Shown here: one piece after another, positions 36,371-46,796 of the stretch
Layout of the letters: each line of letters opens with the position of its first letter
Numbering within the stretch: the stretch's first letter is position 1
NCBI GenBank assembly: GCA_033977485.1
Contig: CM066983.1
Span: 110,265,580-110,329,579 of the forward strand
Source of the DNA: Hydrangea macrophylla
Lineage: Eukaryota > Streptophyta > Magnoliopsida > Cornales > Hydrangeaceae
DNA length: 64,000 bases
Direction: 5' to 3'
Notes under the pieces: model-generated
What the model was told of the DNA's origin: nothing
Seen by the model: only the letters and a program-made list of their open reading frames with translations
Database searches by the model: none
Position numbers and translations under genes: made by a program

Positions 36371-37092
36371 AGAAAAAAAAATTAGTTCTTTATCAACAAA
36401 TGGATTTCTCTTCCCCTCTCTCTCTCCATCTCCATAACTCACTCACGTAATTCACTCCCCTAATCCTAGCAAAAAATTCACTCCCTAGAAGGCTAAACCC
36501 AGACGTTACCTCTATCTACCGTCTCTTTCCCCCTCTCACGCATTCTATATCAGATTTTAGGTTTCATGCCATTTCAATCCCTCTCTCGCTCCAATCTCTT
36601 CGTTTCTCTCCTCTCCATTTCAATCCTTCTCTCTCTCTAATCTCCAGGTACCTATACGACCGGTACTTATACGACCACCGTGGCTACACCATGACCTCTT
36701 CAAGCCGTTCTTCAATATTTTAGAGGTATGTGCCTCTATTATATATGTTTTCCTATTTTCTTATATATATATATATGTATCGATGTATAAATGTTTATAT
36801 AGAAATTTTAGGTTATATAGAAGCGACTCCCAAAATTGATCTCTGCCCCTTCAATTACACCCCTACAATTATGCCTATATATAAGCAACACACAAGTTAG
36901 TCGATCAGGGTTTAGAGAGTGAAGGTGGTTGCCAAACTGGTATCGTCGATGGAACCTCCACCCCAAAGATCATAAGTGTGTGGCTTCATGATTATTCTGC
37001 AAATTAGTTTTTTTTAGGGTTTTTTAGATCCATTTTGGTGGATGCAATTTGCTATCACTAAGTTGATTTTGTGGTTCATTGGTTGATTGCAG
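36371..37092 (+). other. CT-rich leader-like sequence and first-intron-like region upstream of eS25 fragment
   Basis: 36400-36650 is pyrimidine-rich with CTCTCTCTC runs. AGGGTTTAGAGAGTGAAG at about 36907 looks like a plant 5' leader. 37000-37092 ends TTGGTTGATTGCAG, a good 3' splice site directly before the eS25 fragment. This looks like the 5' part of a gene copy, but no start codon in the right context was found. Confidence 0.4.
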
Positions 37093-37140
37093 CCGCCAAA
37101 GAAGGACAAGGCTCCTCCTCCATCTTCCAAGCCGGCTAAA
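37093..37140 (+). pseudogene. 40S ribosomal protein eS25 (RPS25) exon fragment
   Basis: The 48 bp after the splice-acceptor-like TTGATTGCAG encode PPKKDKAPPPSSKPAK, the Lys/Pro-rich N-terminus of plant eS25, a small-subunit ribosomal protein of about 108 residues. The following codons (LGDAWQTNEEG) are not eS25, and a donor-like AAGGTCC follows. The rest of the protein is absent. A further short AG/GT-bounded segment lies at about 37412-37453. This is a captured or decayed gene fragment, lying between two copies of the MITE-containing repeat (35932-36370; 37729 onward). Confidence 0.65.
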
Positions 37141-37728
37141 TTAGGCGATGCATGGCAAACAAACGAAGAAGGTCCATTTTTTTTTCTCTCTATCTACATT
37201 TCTAAAAATATATATGTATGTGTGTGTGTGTGTGTAAGATTATGAGTACAAACTCATCACTCCCTCTATTCTCCGAGATCGCCTACAGATATATATATAT
37301 ATATACACGTATACATATTTGTGATTTTGAGGCTTGGTTGCTCAGTTTTATTTTTATTTTTAGTCTCACTTATCTCTGTTGGTATAATTAAAGTTCTTGG
37401 TGTTTGAATAGATTCAAATTTAATTGGGTCTGCACTATGCGGTCAGGCTGAGGTATGTGAATTTCCTTTTCATTCTATAAATTTAGTAGTTTATGAATTT
37501 GCGTTTCTAAAGTTCACGTTGAGACAAGAATTGATGATAAAATTGTTCATAGGTTGTGATTTTACGTTTTCTTCATTTTCTTCTTAATTCTTCTTTGGTA
37601 GATGTAAGAGACAATAGTACAAAGTGGCCTAATCTATAGTAGTGCTTATCATATGTTTGCGTTTTTGGCAAAGTGGGGCTGTCATGTAGTTTTCTAAGTA
37701 CCAACAATTAGCACGAGGTAACGACTAG
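37141..37728. other. Intron-like AT-rich DNA
   Basis: T-rich, with (TG)n and (AT)n runs near 37210 and 37286. An AG-ATTCAAATTTAATTGGGTC...GAG-GTATGTG segment at 37412-37453 could be an exon remnant. Nothing else is seen. Confidence 0.4.
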
Positions 37729-38077
37729 TATTAACATGGTTGGAGATGCTTTTAGATTTATATCTTGAAGATGACGAGGCACTAAAGGAGAACATAATGC
37801 AAAGTGGGTTCAGACTCACATACATATCTCAAAGAGCATTTTTGCTCACCCAAGTATCTCATTGGATGAGTATAAGGAGTCCATCACTTTTTACGAGCAA
37901 AATAGGAATAAATAAAAAGTGGTGGACCTCGCGTACCCACCCAATGAAATGCTTAGATAAGGAAAAAGAGAGCATTTTTGTTCACCGCTCACTCATTGCT
38001 CAATGCTCAATCAAACTCTCACTTGATGACATGTGTCTCATTCTATTCCTATTTTATTCTTCTATTATTAATATAAC

Positions 38078-39383
38078 AAAAATGATACACACACCCACTA
38101 AAACACCCTCAGGCCCTTCTAAGCAAATTTTTTAAAATTCGTGTGGGACCCATACCCAAAATCCCTAAAACCCACTCTTTTCCCTCCATTGAACCCAAAT
38201 CAGAGAGACGATCCCCAGCGCCCACCCCACCCCGCGACCCCCTGTCCCCCTCCCCTCACGGCCGTCGACGCCATTCCCGGACCGGACCGTCGCCGGAGCC
38301 GCCGCCACTGCAGGTCGCCGCCGTCCATTGCTTCTTGGTAAGTCTTCTCTCTCTCTCTCTCTCTCTCATTCTTTGTGTCTAAGATCTGTTTCAATTATTT
38401 TTTTGTCTATAGGAACTAAATGTTTTGTGGGTATCTAAGATTTGTTTTTGTTTATTTGTTGCTATATAATCATTTTTCATCATATGGGTTCACTTGGAGT
38501 TTTTAGTATTTTCAAGGGTTTTTCTCTAGATTTAATGTTGTGATTTTGGATGGGTTTTATTATTGATTGGTTCAAAATCAATTTAATGTTTGTTTTTCAC
38601 TGTGATTAATATTCAGTCAGCAATATTTACAATTTCTTCAAGAAGGGACTGACTGGGTTTTAAGTATTTTGAATTGGCAATGGCTAAAGAAAAAGATGAT
38701 TCAAAAGGGTTACCCAAGAAAGTATAGTCATCTCTCTCTAAGTAGTGTGGGTTACTGAGATTTGAATTCAAGAAACTTTGCCTGTATTGGTGAGACAGTG
38801 GTACCCTTTGGGGTTGGTGATTAGACTCATTTGAAGCTCCAAGTAAATCCATTAAGTGTCTACTATGGTAGATAGATTTGGAGGAGAGTCTTGTGAAACC
38901 ATAGTAACCAAACAAGTCTTTAAATACACAATATGAGCTTATACAACTATAAATAAGTTGGTGGCCCCTCCTCTCATTTTGAGTAACAAGATTAAGCTTA
39001 GATCACAGTCAGCCGTGACCACGTTTGCTAATACTATTAGCTGTGACACAAACAGATAATATTATATGTTTACACTAATAGATAATATTATTTGTCAACT
39101 TTAAACCACTATAACTTTATCAATTCTTGGGCTTTTTGGGTGATTTTTTTTTTGAATTCATGTATTTACTTGAGATCTACGCATTGGACTTGAAAGTTGT
39201 ACAAAAAAAAGCAATTTGGAACTTCATTTTTCATTTTTATCTTAGTTGTGACACAAACAGATAATATTATCTGTTTACACTAACAGATAATATTATTTGT
39301 CAACTTTAAACCACTATAACTTTATCAATTTTTGGGCTTTTTGGGTGATTTTTTTTTTTTCATTTCATGTATTTCTTTAAGAT
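38078..39383 (+). repeat. MULE left terminal inverted repeat
   Basis: Inverted copy of 51844-53152. From the outside in it holds: the terminus; a GC-rich block (38205-38335) ending in a splice-donor-like TTGGTAAGTC with a (CT)n run; a BEL1-like gene fragment (38613-38915); and two ~200-bp tandem units (about 39046 and 39247) with the palindrome AACAGATAATATTATCTGTT. The last 5 bp AAGAT are followed by retrotransposon LTR sequence. Confidence 0.85.
38613..38915 (-). pseudogene. Captured BEL1-like homeobox (BLH) fragment, left TIR copy
   Basis: Open 100-codon frame starting [20 protein letters not shown]. It contains [20 protein letters not shown] and ends [20 protein letters not shown]. This matches the segment of plant BELL-class homeodomain proteins from the LLGA-NE--HQPQRLSLSL region to the first helix of the POX (BELL) domain (NSKYLKPAQ-LLEE-VNV). 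The serine-rich linker between them is shortened, and the rest of POX and the homeodomain are absent. BELL proteins are transcription factors pairing with KNOX proteins; this piece cannot bind DNA. It could encode a peptide or act through RNA homology to the host gene. Confidence 0.7.
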
Positions 39384-40776
39384 TATAACACCCACATTTG
39401 TGTTATTGCATTTGCATTTCATTGTCATGCATGATAATGTGATGTAGCGTGTCCTATGACACATGATTGAGTGAGTTTTGACTCACGAGTTGATTTGGGT
39501 GTCTGTATTAGAGAACCCTCTGAGACTGTGGTGATTTAGAATTTGTTGTTGTGACATCTCTCCGAGTATGAGACGGTCACTGTAGAACATTTTAAATGTT
39601 TATCTGGAAATAAATGTTTACCTGTGTATTTCAATATCCGTATTATTTTCTGTTTTAGAATTTATTTCTGTTGTTAGATTTAGTATCCTATAGAAATTCA
39701 CGTTTTAGCGACCAAACGAAACTTAGTCGAAAACTTTTATAATTTTGAAGTTTCACTTATAAAGCTATGAATAAGCTGTATAGAAAGTTTCAGAGACTGA
39801 TTAGGAGTTTGGAAAACTCGTAGGGAGGTAAACGTAATTCCCAAAAGATTTGCCTATATATAGATAGAGATGGATCTTTAGATTTTTGTAAATCTTAACC
39901 TAAGTTCAAGAAAGGAGGCCATAGGGAGATTTTGGGAGCTTAGAGCTTTGCGACGCCAAACGACGACCTTCCGTCAGTCTGTTTTCTCCTAGATTTCATA
40001 TTCGAGCTCCCCGAGGTAAGAGCTTCGTTTTGATATAGGTTAGGCCTTGTTTGGCCAAGTTTTCCGAAAAGTTATTTTCTATAATTTTTCATAAAAGTTG
40101 ATAAATGGAATTTTGATCCATAGGAATTGTACTAGACGGACTTCTGCACGTTCTTTGTGCACGGGTTTTCTTGAGATTGAATTATAGGAGCGTTATTTGG
40201 AGGTGAGTGATTCAACTATGTTTTGGAATGATTTCTTGGCATGTATTCATGTTATGTTTGAATAGCATGTATTAATTCCTAGAGATATATTGTGTAGTTC
40301 ATATTGGGCATTTATATTGATAAGTAGGCTCAATAGCACGGTGATATGTTTTAATTACCGCGAGCATGGTGATATGTATTTGAGCATGTTAAGTTGCTTA
40401 TTTGGGTCAGAAGGAGCACGTGGTCACCGTGCCATTTTGTGGAGCCGATATAGGCATTAAGGTCACACGATTGTTTGTAGAATCGTGGGTCTTACCCTTT
40501 CGCGTGGACTTATTGGCGAGGAGTCGCGGATTGGGAGTATGGACGGGCACGTGAGTCTCCGGCGACTAGTATGAAATGTAGAGATGTGAATGCGAGCTCC
40601 GGTTCCGCTATTGTGGGACCGGGCTGTGACATTTAGTGGTATCAGAGCATAAGTTTAGAGCCTTGGGAACGAGTGACGTTATATATGTTGAGTGACGTCG
40701 AGTGGAGTGTGTAATTGTGAAGATAATGGTTATCATTGTAGAAATGCTTCATGCATTAGCATTTGTTGATTGTAAT
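39384..40776 (+). mobile_element. Inverted partial copy of element D 5' end (LTR + primer site + leader)
   Basis: Starts TATAACACCC after AAGAT, as at element D's own left edge on the minus strand. It follows the D 5' LTR to GGGCTGTGACA (40631), then the primer site TTTAGTGGTATCAGAGC (40632-40648) and leader to GATTGTAAT (40776), where identity with D (minus strand, to 49566) stops. Relative to D it lacks about 60 bp near 39689 and about 0.85 kb near 40593. At most sites where D's two LTRs differ it matches the 5' LTR. Confidence 0.85.
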
Positions 40777-41465
40777 TGTGAGGGATATTTTCTGGGCAGG
40801 AATGTCAACCACTCAGCGAAGTAAAAGTATGCACGCTTTCTTTGATGGCTACATCAACTCCAAGACAACTTTGAAACAATTTGTGGAACAATATGAGAAT
40901 GCCTTGGCAAAAAAAGTAGAGAATGAAAAACAAGAAGACTTCAATTCATATAACTCATGCTACCCATGTGCTACGCCTTTAGGGATGGAGAAGCAATTTC
41001 AAAGTGTTTACACACGGGCGAAATTTAAAGAGTTTCAAAACGAGTTATTTGGGAAGCTTTGTTGTAATTTGCTTTTACTTAAAGAAGATGTTGGATTTAG
41101 AGAATATGAAGTACGTGAACGAGTTCGTTTTGGAGATGGTCATCGGTCTGCAACTTTCAAGCTAATTTTTTTTTTATAATACACAGGAAGTGAATTGTAA
41201 TTGCCGATTGTTTGAGTTCAGAGGAATAATGTGTAGGCATCAACTTATGCTGTACAATGATATGGACATTTATGATGAAGTACCCGCCAAGTACATTGTA
41301 CAAAGATGGAGTAAGAATATCAAAAGGAGACACACCAAGATTCGGATCAGTTATGACAACTGGGCGGACAGACCAGAGGCACGACGTTATGATAAAATGT
41401 GTAATATTTTCTATGAGTTGGGTGAAGGAGACACACCAAGAATTGATAAAGTTATAGTGGTTTAA
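40777..41465 (+). pseudogene. MULE transposase, FAR1/FHY3 type, C-terminal fragment
   Basis: Begins RDIFWAGMSTTQRSKSMHAF at about 40781, the end of the MULE transposase core in FAR1-related proteins. A helical region (FVEQYENALAKKVENEKQ) follows, then a SWIM zinc finger CNCRLFEFRGIMCRH (41194-41238), and KYIVQRWSKNIKRRHTKI. A one-base change in the T-run at about 41165-41175 shifts the frame between the core end and the finger. The N-terminal FAR1 DNA-binding domain and the DDE catalytic domain are missing. They were lost where the D-derived segment now sits. FAR1-type transposases cut and move MULEs by binding the TIRs; this one cannot be active. Confidence 0.82.
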
Positions 41466-41721
41466 AGTTGACAAATAATATTATCTGTTAGTGTAAACAG
41501 ATAATATTATCTGTTTGTAACATGACACTTGCAACAAAAAATCCAAATTCATAACATGACTATTATAGAAAACATTTAGGCACAAATCCTTACACAAGTG
41601 TTCATTGATTCCTTACATGCCAAATTACAAAAAAAAACTAAAATAAAGAGAAGTTCTCAAACGGAAAGAAACTACATTTGTTTTCCTAATAAAAACATCA
41701 AAGCACATATGACTAGCATTT

Positions 41722-42160
41722 TCAAAAAGAGCTTATTGTCCATTTTTTATTTATTTCAACACATATTTGCTTTTCTGCATGTTGTATCGTTGTCTTCACT
41801 TCATGTCGAAAGTCTTTCATTTTGTTGACACCACACTTTGATGAAGTTGCATCAGCCTCAACGTCGTCTTTACTGTTGTCTTCGCACCATAGAAAGAAAT
41901 TGCATGGTTGTTTGTGATCCTATGAATGAAACAAGTTGTTAATATAAAAAAAAAAACTTATAAAAAACAACATATATTTAGTGATACAATCCATTCCAAG
42001 AATTAAGCCTTACTAGATATCTCGGGCATGAGTAAAACAAACAATCCTTGCTCCATTCTTTTTGCGAAGTTTTCAATATTGCTACTCTTCCACACCAACA
42101 CTTCTTTAATGGCACTTTCACACAATTCAATGGAGAGGCTTTATTACTTGATGAAGACAT
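41722..42160 (-). CDS. GRF-type zinc-finger protein (At4g04775-like), two exons
   Basis: Read on the minus strand: exon 1 42014-42160, GT-AG intron 41920-42013 (94 bp), exon 2 41722-41919; 114 residues. It starts MSSSSNKASPLNCVKVPLKK and continues CWCGRVAILKTSQ. After splicing it gives FYSCPRYLDHKQPCNFFLWC. This is the full zf-GRF pattern CxCG ... C ... C-FF-WC. A charged helical tail (MKDFRHEVKTTIQHAEKQIC) follows, and the stop is at 41722-41724. Intron prediction is by eye, but it restores the domain exactly. It is convergent with the transposase, 256 bp tail to tail, and its start faces the right TIR, so it is probably a MULE gene. GRF fingers bind nucleic acid in other proteins; the role here is unknown. 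The ATG choice is uncertain, since MYFDRT at 42178 is also in frame. Confidence 0.68.
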
Positions 42161-42498
42161 TGTTCTATCAAAATACATCACTAGCACAATTAATCGTAAG
42201 ACATTTTCTGGAAGACTGATGTAATGGCTTATACTAGTTTTAGAAATATGTAGAATCATGTCAAGTGTGGCATATATTCATGTGTACTATATGAATATAT
42301 ATATATATTAATATGCTTTCTATATTCTCTCTCTTCCAATGTTGTCAATAGTTCACTGCATCAGAGTATAATATTCCTAGTCTTTTGAGTCAACAATATT
42401 ATCAATTCTAGTAAAAAGCAATATTATATACATATGTAACATGTCAAAGCACCAAAAGAAGTAACACCATTAAGCAATCTGGTCATGTTCATTGAACT
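42161..42498. other. MULE internal spacer
   Basis: AT-rich, with an ATATATATATAT run at about 42295-42307. It probably contains the promoter of the GRF-finger gene. Nothing else is recognised. Confidence 0.4.
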
Positions 42499-42741
42499 TT
42501 CAAATCCGATGCGTAGATCTTAAAGAAATACATGAAATCAAAAAAAAAATCACCCAAAAAACCCAAGAATTGATAAAGTTATGATGGTTTAAAGTTGACA
42601 AATAATATTATCTGTTAATAATATTATCTGTTAGTGTAAACAGATAATATTATCTTTTTGTGTCACAGTTAAGATAAAAATGAAAAACGAAGCTCCAAAT
42701 TGCTTTTTTTGTACAACTTTCAAGTCCGATGCGTAGATCTT
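42499..42741. repeat. Inner tandem unit of the MULE right TIR
   Basis: Same unit as in the TIR tandem repeats: CAAATCCGATGCGTAGATCT, GATAAAGTTATGATGG, and AACAGATAATATTATCT palindromes. It ends at ATCTT, the target duplication of element D (42737-42741; again 51839-51843). It shows the original uninterrupted target AGATCTTAAAGAAATAC at 42517-42533. Confidence 0.75.
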
Positions 42742-44868
42742 TGTCACAGCCCGGTCCCACAATAGCGGAACCGGAGCCCGTGGCACGCCACCGAGGCTAA
42801 ACCAATTCATTAACGTTCCCAAAATTTAGTTTGAAAAACACACGCAGCGGAATAAAACAAGACATTTTGAAAACTATCCGTCCAGTCGACTGATCCTCAG
42901 ACCCAGTCGACTGATCCTGGTCCAGCAGAAAGTTGGGTTTAAAAACACCATCCAGCCGACTGCTTTCTACACCCAGTCGACTGGGGCTTCAAATTTTCAG
43001 TCGACTGATGAAGTCCGGTCGACTGAAGTCTGGCCTGAACAAAATATTTTGAATTGAAAACATGATCCAGTCGACTGTGTCGAGGACCCAGTCGACTGAT
43101 CCCCTGTGAAACAATGCAGTGAGTTGCTAAAAACAAAGGCCCCAGTCGACTGTTCCTCAACCAGTCGACTGATTTATGGCAGCAGCACATTCTGCAGAGT
43201 TTTCTAAGTTTAAAAGCTTTTGAATTCGAACGGCGATCAAACACACACTTCCAAAAGTACTCCAAAAACAATCCCAACTGTATTAACATACTACCGAAGA
43301 ATAGTTACAACATGTTACTAACTATTACAACGTTTTAGATTCATTCTAACATACCAAGTTAAACATAACTAAAACCATAGGAATTCTTATTACAACATTT
43401 CCTATTGTCTCAAAACTACAAGATTAACGCTCAAGTTGCCTTCTAAAAGAACTCCCAACCCACGTGCTCACTTCTGCGATTCCTCGCCAGCATTAACACC
43501 TGAAATGGTTATTTGAATAACCACACATATTTCAATTTGTTTAAGCTAATGCTTAGTGAATAAAACAACATATGTACATGAATGATAAACATGTCCGCAT
43601 TCACATCTCTACATTTCATACTAGTCGCCGGAGACTCACATGCCCGTCCATACTCCCAATCCGCGACTCCTCGCCAATAAGTCCACGCGAAAGGGTAAGA
43701 CCCACGATTCTACAAACAATCGTGCGACCTTAATGCCTATATCGGCTCCACAAAATGGCACGGTGACCACGTGCTCCTTCTGACCCAAATAAGCAACTTA
43801 ACATGCTCAAATACATATCACCATGCTCGCGGTAATTAAAACATATCACCGTGCTATTGAGCCTACTTATCAATATAAATGCCCAATATGAACTACACAA
43901 TATATCTCTAGGAATTAATACATGCTATTCAAACATAACATGAATACATGCCAAGAAATCATTCCAAAACATAGTTGAATCACTCACCTCCAAATAACGC
44001 TCCTATAATTCAATCTCAAGAAAACCCGTGCACAAAGAACGTGCAGAAGTCCGTCTAGTACAATTCCTATGGATCAAAATTCCATTTATCAACTTTTATG
44101 AAAAATTATAGAAAATAACTTTTCGGAAAACTTGGCCAAACAAGGCCTAACCTATATCAAAACGAAGCTCTTACCTCGGGGAGCTCGAATATGAAATCTA
44201 GGAGAAAACAGACTGACGGAAGGTCGTCGTTTGGCGTCGCAAAGCTCTAAACTCCCAAAATCTCCCTATGGCCTCCTTTCTTGGACTTAGGTTAAGATTT
44301 ACAAAAATCTAAAGATCCATCTCTATCTATATATAGGCAACTCTTTTGGGAATTACGTTTACCTCCCCACGAGTTTTCCAAACTCCTAATCAGTCTCTGA
44401 AACTTTCTATACAGCTTATTCATAGCTTTATAAGTGAAACTTCAAAATTATAAAAGTTTTCGACTAAGTTTCGTTTGGTCGCTAAAACGCGAATTTCTAT
44501 ATGACGTTTCCGAAGTTGCTAATTAGCCTACCAAATTAATAGCGTGTTCATTCGTCCTCACCAGGATACTAAATCTAACAACAGAAATAAATTCTAAAAC
44601 AGAAAATAATACAGATATTGAAATACACAGGTAAACATTTATTTCCAGATAAACATTTAAAATGTTCTACAGTGACCGTCTCATACTCGGAGAGATGTCA
44701 CAACAACAAATTCTAAATCACCACAGTATCAGAGGGTTCTCTAATACAGACACCCAAATCAACTCGTGAGTCAAAACTCACTCAATCATGTGTCATAGGA
44801 CACGCTACATCACATTATCATGCATGACAATGAAATACAAATGCAATAACACAAATGTGGGTGTTATA
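42742..44868 (-). repeat. Element D 3' LTR
   Basis: TATAACACCC ... GGGCTGTGACA on the minus strand. It carries a TATA-like CTATATATAGG at about 44327-44337 and the GTCGAC palindrome cluster at about 42890-43175. Confidence 0.9.
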
Positions 44869-44910
44869 ATACTCTCCCCCTTAAAAGAAGTTTGTCCCCA
44901 AACTTGTACC

Positions 44911-46795
44911 TCAAGTCTCGAAAAGGTGCGAATACTGAGTACGCATCTCATCTTCTACCTCCCACGTCATCTCTTCCGTAGTTTGGCTACGCCATAACAC
45001 TTTCACTTTCGATATTACTTTATTTCGTAAGACTTGATCCTTCCGGTCTAAGATCTCTATCGGATATGCGGCATACGTTAAATCACTCTGAATCTCATTC
45101 GATGTCGGAGTCATCACTTGATCTCTATCTTCCACTAATTGTTTGCGTAACAACGATACATGAAACACGTTATAAACTTGAGCATACTCGCTCGGCAAGT
45201 TCAAACGATAAGCTACGGGTCCAACTCTCCCAATGATCTCAAAAGGTCCTACAAACCTCGGGTTGAGTTTCCCGTATCTACCAAATCTGGTTATCCCCTT
45301 TGAAGGTGACACCTTCAAATACACTAAGTCTCCTACATCGAATTCCAACGGCCGTCTGCGCTTGTCGGCATAACTCTTATACCTACTCTGGGCTGTCAGT
45401 AACCGTTGTCTAATTACCTTTATCTTATCCGTCGTCTCTTGTACAATTTTCGGCCCTTCAATATTTCTTTCTCCAACTTCCGTCCAACTAATCAGTGAAC
45501 GACATACACGACCATATAAAGCTTCATAAGGAGCCATCCCAATACTCGACTGAAAACTGTTGTTATATGCGAACTCAATTAACGGTAGGTGGTCTTCCCA
45601 ATCACCCTGAAAATCAAGTACACATAAACGAAGCATGTCTTCCAAAATCTGGATTACTCTTTCTGATTAACCATCGGTCTGAGGATGAAAAGCTGTACTA
45701 AAGTGCAATTTGGTACCCATTGCTTCCTGCAAGGCTCTCCAAAACTTCTACGTAAAACTACTATCCCTATCCGAAACGATAGAAACTGGGATACCATGTA
45801 GTCTCACAATCTCGCGAATATACAACTTAGCTAACGTCATTGGCTTAGTCGTTCGAAGCGGTAGGAAGTGCGACGACTTCGTCAAACGATCAACGATCAC
45901 CCAAATAATAGTGTTCGATCTCTTCGACCTCGGAAATCCACTAACAAAATCCATTGTTATGTGCTCCCATTTCCACTCGGCTATCGGTAACGGTTGTAAC
46001 AATCCTGAGGGTACTTGGCGTTCGGCCTTTACTTCTTGACAACTAGTACAACGCGAAACGTACTGTGCTATTTCTCTCTTCATTCCCGGCCACCAATAAA
46101 CATGTCTCAAGTCTCTATACATCTTGGTGCTTCCCGGATGAACGGTATACTTTGTGTTGTGTGCTTTCTCTATGATGTTCTTTTTCCACTCTTTCTCACT
46201 AGGTACACAAATTCTACCCCTCAATGTCAAAACATTGTTCTCAAACGTAAATTCCGGTTGTTTGCCCATTGGAATCTCATCACAAATCTTCTTCAAAGCC
46301 ACGTCTTGAAGTTGTTTCTCTGTAATCTCGTGAATCAAGAGTGGTTGTGCCACAATCGTCGACATCAATCCACCTTCAATCCTCGGAATCACCCCAAGCT
46401 CCATATTCTCCATATCTCGTATCAATTCTTTCTGAGAAGTCAAATCTGATGCGGTGTTGGTTGGTACTTTGCGACTAAGAGCAGCGGCGACAACATTCGC
46501 CTTGCCCGGATGATACTGAATTGACAAGTCATAGTCCTTCATCAACTCTAACCATCTCCTTTGCCTCATATTCAAATCTCGTTGTGTAAACAGGTACTTC
46601 AAACTCTTGTGATCCGTAAAGATCTCACATTTTTCTCCGTATAGATAATGACGCCAAATCTTCAATGCAAAAATCATGGCGGCCAATTCTAGATCATGTG
46701 CTGGATAATTCTTCTCATGCGGTCTAAGTTGTCTCGACGCATACGCAATGACTTTATCACCTTGCATAAGAAGCATCACTGTAAATAATAAATCC
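44911..46795 (-). pseudogene. Element D RNase H, integrase and chromodomain
   Basis: From about 46779 down: RNase H ([20 protein letters not shown], catalytic IFTDHKSL intact), integrase zinc domain ([12 protein letters not shown]), catalytic D in [10 protein letters not shown] and [10 protein letters not shown]. Then TAG at 45748-45750 and TAA at 45667-45669; the latter falls where the family has Gln in TDGQSER. Integrase continues with EDMLRLCVLDF and the chromodomain (YPIEILDRKDQVLR ... TWEVEDEM). The natural stop is at 44911-44913. The junction with the upstream RT part is a frameshift around 46780-46860, where the start of RNase H is garbled by small indels. Confidence 0.85.
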
Positions 46796-46796
46796 C

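Noticed and set aside
39384..40631. Independent solo LTR insertion at the left TIR
   Set aside because: Primer site and leader follow the LTR, no second target duplication is seen, and the junction base matches the right TIR exactly.
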